Origin: Sphingomonas sp. | Lineage (GTDB): Bacteria > Pseudomonadota > Alphaproteobacteria > Sphingomonadales > Sphingomonadaceae | Assembly: GCA_025935515.1 (NCBI GenBank) | Contig: JAICVC010000023.1 | Coordinates: 1 to 19,445, forward strand | Direction of reading: 5' to 3' | DNA length: 19,445 nt | In this document: positions 7,522 through 14,930 of the stretch, piece after piece | Layout: every line of letters starts with the position of its first letter | Position numbering within the stretch: the stretch's first letter is position 1 | The notes under the pieces: generated by a model | Told to the model about the DNA's origin: nothing | The model's database searches: none | Seen by the model: the letters and a program-made list of their open reading frames with translations, nothing else | Made by a program: the position numbers and the translations under genes

Positions 7522-8565
7522 ATGCGCGGCGATGAGTCGAGCAAAGCGAAACCCGGTGTGCTGAGGCACAGCAGCGATGCCGAGCCAGGCATCACCCGCA
7601 GACGGCAGGGCCGCTACTGGGCCTATTTCGACGCCGAGGGCAAGCGCGTCACCGACCGCGAGGACATCGACCGCCTCAATGCGATCGGCCTGCCGCCGGC
7701 TTACACCGACGCCTGGTTTTGCGCCGATCCCGATGGTCACTTGCAAGCAACCGGGATCGATGCCCGCGGCCGCAAGCAATATCGCTATCACGCCGGCTAT
7801 CGGGCCAGGCGGGAGAACGCGAAGTACGACGGCCTGCTCGAGTTCGGCAAGGCGCTGCCGCGGCTGCGCCGCCACGTCGAGCGCGACCTCAAGCGCCGCG
7901 GCCTCACCCGCGAGGCGGTCCTGGCCGCAGTCGTCCGGCTGCTCGACAGCGAGCATATCCGCATCGGCAACGAGGAATATGCCAAGGCCAACAAGAGCTA
8001 CGGCGCGACGACGCTGCGTAGCCGCCACCTCAAGCGGACGGGCCATTCCCTGATGATGCGCTTCGCCGGCAAGCACGGCATCGTCCGCGAAGTGAAGATC
8101 ACCGACAGCAACCTGAAGCGGATTTGCAAGCGGTGCCAGGAGCTGCCTGGCCAGATGCTCTTCCAATATGTCAACGGCGACGGCGAGCCCAAGCCGGTGA
8201 CTTCCGGCGACGTCAACGATTACATCCGCGAAGCGAGCGGGGGCGATTTCACCGCCAAGCATTTCCGCACCTGGGGCGCGAGCGTCATCGCCTTCGACCA
8301 GCTGCTGAAAAAGGCGGAGCACGCGCGGATCAGCCTCAAGACGGTGGTCGAGCCGGTTGCCGAAGCGCTCGGCAACACTCCGGCGATCAGCCGCAAGTCC
8401 TACGTCCACCCAAAGCTGCTCGACGCCGTGAAAGACGATGCCAGGGATCCGCTCGACGGGATGGATCGGCCTCGCGCTCGCACGCGGCTGTCGAGCGCCG
8501 AGGTCGGCTTGCTCGAGTTCCTCGCCCGTGGCGCGAAGCGAAGACGGCGGCCCAAGCCTGCTTGA
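7522..8565 (+). CDS. DNA topoisomerase IB (eukaryotic-like, small bacterial type)
   Basis: 347 residues from the ATG at 7522. The N-terminal domain shows PGITRRRQGRYWAYFDAEGK and PPAYTDAWFCADPDGHLQAT, and the catalytic domain starts at RGRKQYRYH. SYGATTLRSRH and KHFRTWGAS hold conserved basic residues, and the C-terminal SRKSYVHP carries the nucleophile Tyr294. The enzyme relaxes supercoils through a 3'-phosphotyrosine intermediate. The frame is open upstream to 7279, but that part overlaps pfpI. A GTG at 7558 is another possible start, and it would leave more promoter space. No clear ribosome binding site is seen. The C-terminus is basic (AKRRRRPKPA). The MscS gene follows within 32 bp. Confidence 0.92.
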   Translation: MRGDESSKAKPGVLRHSSDAEPGITRRRQGRYWAYFDAEGKRVTDREDIDRLNAIGLPPAYTDAWFCADPDGHLQATGIDARGRKQYRYHAGYRARRENAKYDGLLEFGKALPRLRRHVERDLKRRGLTREAVLAAVVRLLDSEHIRIGNEEYAKANKSYGATTLRSRHLKRTGHSLMMRFAGKHGIVREVKITDSNLKRICKRCQELPGQMLFQYVNGDGEPKPVTSGDVNDYIREASGGDFTAKHFRTWGASVIAFDQLLKKAEHARISLKTVVEPVAEALGNTPAISRKSYVHPKLLDAVKDDARDPLDGMDRPRARTRLSSAEVGLLEFLARGAKRRRRPKPA

Positions 8566-8597
8566 TTGCCGCACTCGGGGCCGCCAAGACAGCGGCA

Positions 8598-9644
8598 ATG
8601 GGGGTGGATCGCTTCACCGGCTGGCTTGATGCCAATCGCGACGGATTGCTGATCGGGCTCGCCGTCGGCGCAGTTCTCGTCGTCGTGATGCTGCTCCTGC
8701 GCAGCCTCGGCGAGCGCTCGGTCCGGCGCGATCCGCTGGGCATGGGTTGGCGAACCGTGATCGGCCGGGTCCTCGCCAAGACCAGCCTCGCGTTCATGGT
8801 GCTGGCCGCGGCCGACGCCGTGTCGACCTACGCCGAGCTGCCGCACAAGGCCGCGCGGCTGATCGACATCGCATTCGTGATCGCCTTCGCGCTGCAAGGC
8901 GCGGTGTGGGGCCGCGAGCTGATCCTCGGAGTAATTGGCCGCAAGGTCGCCGAAGAAGATGGCGCCGGCACCCTGGGCAATGCGATGGCGATCATCCGGG
9001 TGCTGGTCAGCGTCGCTCTGTTCGCCATCGCCGGCATCCTGATCCTCGACAATCTTGGCGTGAACGTGACCGCCCTGGTCGCCGGCCTCGGCATCGGCGG
9101 CATCGCCATCGGCCTCGCCGCGCAGGGCATCTTCTCCGACTTGTTCGCGGCGCTCGCGATCCTGTTCGACAAGCCGTTCAAGAGGGGGGACACGATCCGC
9201 TACGACCAGAGCACCGGCACGGTCGAGCGGATCGGCCTCAAGACGACGCGGCTCCGGTCGCTGACCGGCGAGCAACTGGTGATGTCCAACACCAAGCTGC
9301 TGGAGCGCGAAATCCACAACATGGCCGCGGCCAAGGCGCGGCGAATGACACTCTATGTTGCAATCGCAATCGATACACCGGCGGCCAAGCTCGCACGCAT
9401 CCCCCAGGCGGCGGCCGCCGCGGTCGAGGCCGGCAGCGGCTGCAAGCTGGTCCGCTGCGTCGCGACTGGAGTCGGCTCGGGCGCGATCGGCTTCGAGCTC
9501 GTCTATGACGACAAGGCGATCGACAACAACCGCAGCGCCGAGAACCGATCGGCAATCCTGCTCGACCTGATCGGCAAGCTGCGGAGCGACAAGATCGCGC
9601 TGGTCCGCGCCTCCGACATCCCGCCCCCGCTCGCGCCTTTCTGA
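8598..9644 (+). CDS. MscS-family mechanosensitive ion channel
   Basis: 348 residues. Several N-terminal membrane helices are visible (GLLIGLAVGAVLVVVMLLL; LIDIAFVIAFALQGAVWG; VLVSVALFAIAGILILDNLG). The signature pore helix and beta-domain entry follow: ALVAGLGIGGIAIGLAAQGI, then FAALAILFDKPFKRGDTIRY and the SNTKLLEREIHN strand. This is the MscS core, which opens under membrane tension after osmotic downshift. I use ATG 8598. An in-frame TTG at 8562 overlaps the topoisomerase stop as TTGA and would add 12 residues, and neither start has a strong ribosome binding site. The gene sits between topoisomerase IB and a MaoC hydratase on the same strand. Confidence 0.92.
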   Translation: MGVDRFTGWLDANRDGLLIGLAVGAVLVVVMLLLRSLGERSVRRDPLGMGWRTVIGRVLAKTSLAFMVLAAADAVSTYAELPHKAARLIDIAFVIAFALQGAVWGRELILGVIGRKVAEEDGAGTLGNAMAIIRVLVSVALFAIAGILILDNLGVNVTALVAGLGIGGIAIGLAAQGIFSDLFAALAILFDKPFKRGDTIRYDQSTGTVERIGLKTTRLRSLTGEQLVMSNTKLLEREIHNMAAAKARRMTLYVAIAIDTPAAKLARIPQAAAAAVEAGSGCKLVRCVATGVGSGAIGFELVYDDKAIDNNRSAENRSAILLDLIGKLRSDKIALVRASDIPPPLAPF

Positions 9645-9679
9645 TTGCGTCTTATTCACACCGCTGCAAATAAGCGCGC

Positions 9680-10135
9680 ATGCCCCTTGCCGGCCTCGAG
9701 GAAATCCGCACCCGCGTCGGCGAAGAAATCGGCGTTTCCTCCTGGCTGACTGTCGACCAGCCACGGATTGACGCGTTCGCCGAAGCGACCGAGGACCGGC
9801 AGTTCATTCACACCGACCCGGCCGCAGCGGCGCAGACATCCTTCGGCGGGACGATCGCGCACGGGTTTCTGTCCTTGTCGCTGCTGTCGCGGATGGGCGC
9901 GGAAGTCATGCTGTTCCCGCCGGGCCTGAAGATGGCGGTCAATTACGGGCTCGACCGGGTGCGCTTCCTTGCGCCGGTGAAATCGGGCGCACGCGTACGT
10001 GGCCGCTTCACCCTTGACTCGGTCGAGGAGAAAGCGCCGGGGCAATTGCTGATGCGCCATATAGTCACGGTCGAAATTGAGGGCGAGGACAAACCCGCGC
10101 TCACCGCCGTCTGGCTCGGCCTGCTGTTCATTTGA
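9680..10135 (+). CDS. MaoC-like hot-dog-fold enoyl-CoA hydratase
   Basis: 151 residues, the usual length for a single-domain (R)-specific hydratase or NodN-like protein. FAEATEDRQFIHTDPAAA contains the hydratase 2 motif with candidate catalytic Asp39 and His44. FGGTIAHGFLSLSLLS is the conserved substrate-binding segment, and NYGLDRVRFLAPV is the typical central strand. Such enzymes hydrate trans-2-enoyl-CoA to (R)-3-hydroxyacyl-CoA, used in beta-oxidation side routes or, as PhaJ, to supply PHA synthase. The thiolase gene follows after 13 bp and probably shares the transcript. Substrate preference cannot be read from sequence. The start has no obvious Shine-Dalgarno, but residue 1 fits the family. 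Confidence 0.9.
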   Translation: MPLAGLEEIRTRVGEEIGVSSWLTVDQPRIDAFAEATEDRQFIHTDPAAAAQTSFGGTIAHGFLSLSLLSRMGAEVMLFPPGLKMAVNYGLDRVRFLAPVKSGARVRGRFTLDSVEEKAPGQLLMRHIVTVEIEGEDKPALTAVWLGLLFI

Positions 10136-10148
10136 GGAGTGTTTGAGA

Positions 10149-11327
10149 ATGCGCGACGCCGTGATCGTTTCAACCGCCCGGACCCCGATCGGCCGCGCCT
10201 ACAAGGGCGGCTTCAATGCCACGCCAGGCCCGACGCTGGGCAGCTTTTCGCTGCAACCCGCAATCGAGCGCGCGGGCATCGACCCGGGCGAAATCGACGA
10301 CGTCGTTTGGGGGGCGGTGCTGACGCAGGGCACGCAGTTCGGCAATATCGGCCGCCAGGTCGCGCTGCGCGCCGGTTGCCCCGTTAGCGTCTCGGGGATG
10401 ACGATCGACCGGCAATGCTCGTCGGGCCTGATGGCGATCGCCACCGCGGCGAAGCAGATCATCAGAGACAAGATGGACGTGGTCGCGGCCGGCGGGCAGG
10501 ATTCGATCAGCATGGTGCAGACGCCGGAGATGCGGATCGCGCCCGACCCGTCGCTGATCGCGATGCACAAGCATATCTACATGCCGATGCTTCAAACCGC
10601 GGAGACCGTGGCCCAGCGCTACAGCATCAGCCGGGAGCGCCAGGACGAATATGCGCTGAAAAGTCAGCAGCGCACGGCGGCGGCACAGGCGGCGGGCCGG
10701 TTCGATCAGGAAATCGTTCCGGTCACCACCACGATGACCGTCAAGGACAAGGAAACGGGCGAGGTCTCGCAGCGGGAAGTGACCATCTCCAAAGACGAAG
10801 GCAACCGCGCCGACACCACGTTGGAGGGCTTGGCGGGGCTCAACCCGGTGCTTGGCCCGAACACATCGATCACCGCCGGCAATGCGAGTCAGCTTTCCGA
10901 CGGGAGCTCGGCGTCGATCCTGATGGAAGCCAAGGAAGCGGAGCGCCGCGGCATCGCGCCGATGGGGCGCTATGTCGGCATGGCGGTAGCGGGCACCGAG
11001 CCGGACGAGATGGGCATCGGCCCGATCGACGCCGTCAACAAGCTGCTCCAGCGCTTCGACCTGAAGGTCGACGACATCGGCCTGTGGGAGCTTAACGAAG
11101 CGTTCGCGGTGCAGGTCCTCTACAGCGCCGAGCAGCTCGGGATTCCCGAGGATCGAATGAATGTCGACGGCGGATCGATCTCGATCGGCCATCCCTACGG
11201 CATGAGCGGCGCCCGGATGACCGGACACGCGCTGATCGAGGGCAAGCGCCGCGGCGCCAAATATGTCGTTGTCACCATGTGCGTCGGCGGCGGCATGGGC
11301 GCGGCGGGGTTGTTCGAGGTCCTCTAG
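10149..11327 (+). CDS. Acetyl-CoA C-acyltransferase (thiolase)
   Basis: 392 residues. The N-terminal VIVSTARTPIGRAYKG is typical. The acyl-accepting Cys90 lies in DRQCSSGLMAIA. NEAFAVQVL, then the catalytic His in GHPYGMSGAR and the C-terminal Cys in MCVGGGMGAAGLFE complete the active site. The enzyme cleaves 3-ketoacyl-CoA or condenses two acyl-CoAs. The sequence looks more like a degradative 3-ketoacyl-CoA thiolase than PhaA, but I would not insist. I chose ATG 10149 because GAGGAG ends nine bases upstream; the longer frame to 10077 overlaps maoC. It lies between the MaoC hydratase and a DUF4126 gene that starts 3 bp after its stop. Confidence 0.95.
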   Translation: MRDAVIVSTARTPIGRAYKGGFNATPGPTLGSFSLQPAIERAGIDPGEIDDVVWGAVLTQGTQFGNIGRQVALRAGCPVSVSGMTIDRQCSSGLMAIATAAKQIIRDKMDVVAAGGQDSISMVQTPEMRIAPDPSLIAMHKHIYMPMLQTAETVAQRYSISRERQDEYALKSQQRTAAAQAAGRFDQEIVPVTTTMTVKDKETGEVSQREVTISKDEGNRADTTLEGLAGLNPVLGPNTSITAGNASQLSDGSSASILMEAKEAERRGIAPMGRYVGMAVAGTEPDEMGIGPIDAVNKLLQRFDLKVDDIGLWELNEAFAVQVLYSAEQLGIPEDRMNVDGGSISIGHPYGMSGARMTGHALIEGKRRGAKYVVVTMCVGGGMGAAGLFEVL

Positions 11328-11330
11328 CGG

Positions 11331-11930
11331 ATGAGCGCGGTCGAGCTGATCGCGCTGGCCTCGACGGTCAGCCTGCTCGCCGGCTGGCGGCTGTATCTCG
11401 TGACTTTCGCAGTCGGACTGGCGATGAAGCTCGGCTGGGTGGCGCTCCCTGAGCAATTGCACGCGCTCGACGTGCTCGCCAACAACTGGATCATCGGGAT
11501 CGCCGCGGCCGGTGCGCTGGCCGAATTCTTCGCCGACAAAATAGCATGGGTCGACAGCGCCTGGGACGCGGTCCACTCGGTCGTCCGGCCGATCGGGGGC
11601 GCTCTCCTGTCGATGGCGATCATCGACGGCGGCGATCCGGCCTGGCAGGTCGGCAGCTTCCTGCTCGGCGGCGGCGCGGCGCTATTGGCGCACGCGGGCA
11701 AGGCGGGCGCCCGCGCCATCGTCAACGCTAGCCCCGAACCATTCTCCAACATCGCGGTTTCGACCACCGAGGATGTCGCCACCGCAGGCCTGCTCGGACT
11801 GGCCATCGCCAATCCGATTGCCGCAGCCATCATCGCCATCATTCTGGTCCTGTTGTCGGTCTGGCTGGTGGTTGCCGCGCGACGGCTGTTGCGCCGCCTG
11901 CTTGAACCCAAACGGCGGCAAGCGGGTTGA
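11331..11930 (+). CDS. DUF4126 domain membrane protein
   Basis: 199 residues. Starts with MSAVELIALASTVSLLAGWR. Membrane segments are visible at about 5-35, 47-65, 83-120 and 150-180, and the C-terminus is short and basic (RRLLRRLLEPKRRQAG). The pattern GWRLYLVTFAVGLA, the ADKIAWVDSAWDAVHSVVRP loop and the late AGLLGLAIANP helix match DUF4126 proteins as I remember them. No biochemical function is established for the family as far as I know. The start codon is 3 bp after the thiolase stop; a GAGG inside the thiolase end may serve as its ribosome binding site. This implies co-translation with thiolase. Confidence 0.85.
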   Translation: MSAVELIALASTVSLLAGWRLYLVTFAVGLAMKLGWVALPEQLHALDVLANNWIIGIAAAGALAEFFADKIAWVDSAWDAVHSVVRPIGGALLSMAIIDGGDPAWQVGSFLLGGGAALLAHAGKAGARAIVNASPEPFSNIAVSTTEDVATAGLLGLAIANPIAAAIIAIILVLLSVWLVVAARRLLRRLLEPKRRQAG

Positions 11931-11954
11931 ACCGGCAAACAGGGAGGTGAAGCC

Positions 11955-12206
11955 GTGCCCATATCGGAAAAATCAGCCGTCGAACGAATCGCCCGCGTGC
12001 TCGCCGGCGCCGCGCTCAGCAGCAACGCGGAAGGCAGCGACCCCTCGGCGGGAGTGAAAATTGATCTCGCCTGGCGCGAGCATGTGAACCAGGCGCTCGC
12101 CGTGCTGCATACGTTGCGCGAACCCGACGAAGACATGGCCGCAGCTGGCGATGCCGAGATGTGGCGCAGAATGGTCGAAGCAGCGATCGCCGAATCCGTC
12201 GATTGA
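11955..12206 (+). CDS. Conserved hypothetical protein, GTG start (83 aa)
   Basis: Reads MPISEKSAVERIARVLAGAA at the start, SNAEGSDPSAG and IDLAWREHVNQALAVLHTLR in the middle, then EPDEDMAAAGDAEMWRRMVE. It is helical and acidic, with no membrane segment. The GTG start is backed by a strong Shine-Dalgarno (GGGAGGTGA at 11942-11950). I recognise the pattern RIARVLAG...AEG..P.AG...W..HV..A.AVL.TLREPD as a sphingomonad short protein of unknown function. It follows the DUF4126 gene by 24 bp and runs into the MFS exporter gene: the TGA stop lies inside a TTGA that could be the next start. Confidence 0.85.
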   Translation: MPISEKSAVERIARVLAGAALSSNAEGSDPSAGVKIDLAWREHVNQALAVLHTLREPDEDMAAAGDAEMWRRMVEAAIAESVD

Positions 12207-13603
12207 GCCCGCGCGACTCCAGCGCGGGGAGCAAGAGCAGGGCGCACGCGCGCTGGACGCTCGTCGCATGCATTCTCGCCTCCAGCCTGTCGTTCGTCGA
12301 GGGCTCGGTACTCAGCGTCGCGCTGCCCGCGATCCGGGAAAGCTACGCCGCCCGGGCCGAAGACGTGCAGTGGGTCGTCAACGCTTATTTGCTGCCACTT
12401 TCGGCGCTGTTGCTGCTCGGCGGAGCGCTTGGCGACCAGTTCGGGCGGCGGCTATTGCTAGTCGTCGGCACCGCGATCTTCGCGGTCACCTCGCTGGTTT
12501 GCGCGCTCGCTCCGAGCCTGCCGATCCTTCTCGCTGCACGCGCGGCGCAAGGGATCGGCGCCGCGCTTCTGCTGCCGAACAGCCTCGCGCTGCTCAACGC
12601 TGCCTTCCAGGGAGAAAAGCGCGGCCGCGCGGTCGGCATCTGGGCGGCATCCGGGGCGGCGATGGCTGCTGTCGCGCCGCTGATCGGGGGCTGGCTGGTC
12701 GGAACGGTCGGCTGGCCGGCAATTTTCTACATCAACCTACCGCTCGCGCTCGGCGCGATCCTGCTGGCGCTGCGCTTCGTCGACGAGAGCCGTGAGGCCG
12801 GCGCAGGCCGAACCGATTATGCCGGCGCGCTGCTCGCCACCGCTGCGCTGGGGGCGTTGACGTACGGACTAACCTTGTGGTCCGCCGAGCGGCGGTTCGA
12901 CAATGAAGCATGGACCGCGCTTGTCGCCGGCCTGGCCCTGCTTGTCGCGTTCCTGTGGGTCGAGCATCGCCGCGGCCAGCGCGCGATGATGCCGCTCACA
13001 TTATTCCAGGGCCGCTGTTTCTCCGGCCTCAACCTCCTGACCTTCCTCCTTTACGGAGCATTCAGCGCGGCGATGCTGCTGATCCCCTACGTGCTCATCA
13101 CCAGCGACGGCTATTCGCCGGTCCAGGCAGGACTCGCAATGCTGCCGCTGCCGGTGCTCATGACGGCCATCTCGCCGACGATGGGAAGCCTCGCAGCCAG
13201 AATCGGACCGCGGATCCCGCTGACTGTCGGGCCGCTGATCGTCGGCGCGGGAATGCTGCTCGGAGGTCTGATCGGCGAGCACACAAACTACTGGACCGGA
13301 GCTTTCCCGATGATCGTCGTGATGGCCGCCGGCATGACCATCGCCGTCGCTCCGCTCACCTCCTCGGTACTTGGCTCGGTGAAAGAGCAGCATGTCGCGA
13401 TGGCGTCCGGCTTCAACAGCGCCGTCGCCCGCATCGGCAGCCTGATCGCGACCGCGCTCCTCGGCTCCGTGCTGGCAAGCAAGGGCGCCCAGCTGTTCGA
13501 CGGCTTCCACGCTGCGATGTACGTGTCCGCGGCAGTCGCGGCGGTGTCCGCGATCGTCGGGCTGACCATGCTCGGCGGAGTGAAGATGAAAAACGCCGCC
13601 TAA
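12203..13603 (+). CDS. MFS transporter, DHA2 (14-TM drug:H+ antiporter) type
   Basis: About 466 residues with roughly 14 hydrophobic segments. Motif A is present as GGALGDQFGRRLLL, and the motif C region reads ASGAAMAAVAPLIGGWLVG, with Ala replacing the usual Gly before the Pro. VNAYLLPLSALLLL and NSLALLNAAFQ are typical for EmrB/QacA relatives. It probably exports a small hydrophobic or cationic compound by proton antiport; the substrate is unknown. I prefer the TTG start at 12203 because it overlaps the previous stop as TTGA and puts TM1 about 18 residues in. A GTG at 12161 in the same frame would give 480 residues and a 46-bp overlap. The stop overlaps that of phaZ. Confidence 0.9.
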   Translation: MSPRDSSAGSKSRAHARWTLVACILASSLSFVEGSVLSVALPAIRESYAARAEDVQWVVNAYLLPLSALLLLGGALGDQFGRRLLLVVGTAIFAVTSLVCALAPSLPILLAARAAQGIGAALLLPNSLALLNAAFQGEKRGRAVGIWAASGAAMAAVAPLIGGWLVGTVGWPAIFYINLPLALGAILLALRFVDESREAGAGRTDYAGALLATAALGALTYGLTLWSAERRFDNEAWTALVAGLALLVAFLWVEHRRGQRAMMPLTLFQGRCFSGLNLLTFLLYGAFSAAMLLIPYVLITSDGYSPVQAGLAMLPLPVLMTAISPTMGSLAARIGPRIPLTVGPLIVGAGMLLGGLIGEHTNYWTGAFPMIVVMAAGMTIAVAPLTSSVLGSVKEQHVAMASGFNSAVARIGSLIATALLGSVLASKGAQLFDGFHAAMYVSAAVAAVSAIVGLTMLGGVKMKNAA

Positions 13604-14829
13604 TCGTTGGCGGCGACGAATTTCTCCATGACCGGCGCGATCTTCTCGCGCCACTTGCGGCCGTTGAAGATGCCGTAATGGCCGACGTCCCTGGCCGTGA
13701 GATAGTGCTTCTTGTCCTTTGGCAGCCTGGTCGCGATGTCGAGCGCGGCCCTGGTCTGGCCGAGGCCGGAAATGTCGTCGCGCTCCCCCTCGATCGCGAG
13801 CAGTGCGGTGTCGCGGATCGCGTCCGGGCGAACGAGCCGCCCGCGATGCTCCAGCTCGCCCTTGGGGAGATGGTGCTGCTGGAACACGACATCGACCGTC
13901 TGGAGGTAGAATTCGGCGGTCATGTCGCAGACCGAGCGATACTCATCGTAGAATTGCTGCGTCGCGTGCGCGCTTTCCTCGTCGCCGACGACGAGATGCT
14001 TGAACATCTCCCAGTGGCTGATGAGGTGAGAGCCGAGATTCATCGTCATGAACCCCGCGAGTTGAAGGAAGCCCGGATAGACCTTCCGCCCGGCCCCCGG
14101 ATAGATCATCGGCACGGTGGCGATGACGTTCTGCTCGAACCAGGCGAACGGCCGCTGCGTCGCCAGCGTGTTGACCGCCGTCGGCGCCTGGCGGGTATCG
14201 ATCGGGCCGCCCATCATGGTCAGCGTCTTCGGCCGCCACGGATTCCTGTCCTCGTTCATCAGCGCCGTCGCAGCGAAGGCGGGGACCGATGGCTGGCAAA
14301 CCGCAAGCAGGTGCGGACGCTCGCCGGTCTTCTTGCCGATCAACTCGAGGAACTCGATCAGATAATCGATGTAATCGTCGAGGTCGAAGCTGCCATCCGA
14401 CAGCGGCACCAGCTTCGCGTCGCGCCAGTCGGTGATGTAGACGTCCATGCTCGGCAGCAGCCGCTCGACCGTGCCGCGCAGCAGCGTCGCATAGTGGCCC
14501 GACATCGGCGCCACGATCAGCAACCGCGGCCCCTTGTCGACGCCTTCGCGGTAGAAATGCTTGAGCTGCCCGAACGGCTTCCGCAGCAGGATCTCTTCGT
14601 GGACCGGCACGTCCTTACGGCCGACGTGCGCTTTCTCGATCCCGAACTCGGGCTTGCCGTGCGGCGCCGTGGCGTGTGCGAAAACTTCGAGGCTGGCCGC
14701 GACCAGCGGCCCCATCGAGCTATAGCCCCACGGATTGGCCGGGTTGGTGAGCCAGCCGGCGCCGAACCCGGCTAGCTTGCTCGCACCTGCGAGAAGGGAG
14801 CGCTGCACCTCATAAGCATCGTAGAGCAT
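13600..14829 (-). CDS. phaZ: Intracellular polyhydroxyalkanoate depolymerase
   Basis: 409 residues, the normal length for the intracellular short-chain PHA depolymerase family. MLYDAYEVQRSLLAGASKLA is the typical N-terminus. The lipase-box variant AVCQPSVP carries candidate nucleophile Cys178, as in Ralstonia PhaZ1 where Cys replaces Ser. PMSGHYATLLRGTVERLLP and VYITDWRDAKLVP are strongly conserved segments. A late Asp (EGERDDISGLGQT) and His (HYGIFNGRKW) complete the triad. It degrades stored PHB granules in the cytoplasm. The start at 14829 has a GAGGT four bases upstream. Its 101-bp upstream gap holds a candidate PhaR site. The stop overlaps that of the convergent MFS gene. Confidence 0.95.
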   Translation of the reverse strand: MLYDAYEVQRSLLAGASKLAGFGAGWLTNPANPWGYSSMGPLVAASLEVFAHATAPHGKPEFGIEKAHVGRKDVPVHEEILLRKPFGQLKHFYREGVDKGPRLLIVAPMSGHYATLLRGTVERLLPSMDVYITDWRDAKLVPLSDGSFDLDDYIDYLIEFLELIGKKTGERPHLLAVCQPSVPAFAATALMNEDRNPWRPKTLTMMGGPIDTRQAPTAVNTLATQRPFAWFEQNVIATVPMIYPGAGRKVYPGFLQLAGFMTMNLGSHLISHWEMFKHLVVGDEESAHATQQFYDEYRSVCDMTAEFYLQTVDVVFQQHHLPKGELEHRGRLVRPDAIRDTALLAIEGERDDISGLGQTRAALDIATRLPKDKKHYLTARDVGHYGIFNGRKWREKIAPVMEKFVAAND

Positions 14830-14896
14830 CGAACCTCACAAAAGCGCCCCGTATGCTCTAGATGTGGCGGTGATCAACGCCGCATGCAAGCTTATG

Positions 14897-14907
14897 TTGC
14901 GGTGCAA
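14897..14907. promoter_or_regulatory. Candidate PhaR operator upstream of phaZ
   Basis: TTGCGGTGCAA is a perfect TTGC-N3-GCAA inverted repeat, 68-78 bp before the phaZ start. Alphaproteobacterial PhaR is reported to bind TGC-rich inverted repeats of the CTGC-N3/4-GCAG kind, so the core TGC-N3-GCA fits. A weak promoter candidate (TTGATC, 16 bp, CATACG on the minus strand) lies between the site and the gene. The end of a phaR-like gene is about 4.4 kb away. The repeat is seen; PhaR binding is inference. Confidence 0.35.
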
Positions 14908-14930
14908 AAATTCACGAAGCGTTGCAGGGC

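Noticed and set aside
8400..9764. 454-codon minus-strand frame opposite topoisomerase and MscS
   Set aside because: Antisense shadow with His/Arg/Glu/Asp-rich sequence; the plus-strand proteins have conserved motifs.
10170..11576. 468-codon minus-strand frame opposite thiolase
   Set aside because: Shadow frame; thiolase catalytic motifs on the plus strand are intact.
12910..14775. 621-codon open frame on the plus strand
   Set aside because: It starts inside the MFS gene and runs antisense through phaZ; composition is Arg/Asp/Glu-rich with no recognisable domain, while both overlapped genes are clear.
14830..14930. Possible small gene or tRNA in the gap upstream of phaZ
   Set aside because: No open frame with a start and ribosome binding site and no cloverleaf pattern; it reads as a promoter region.
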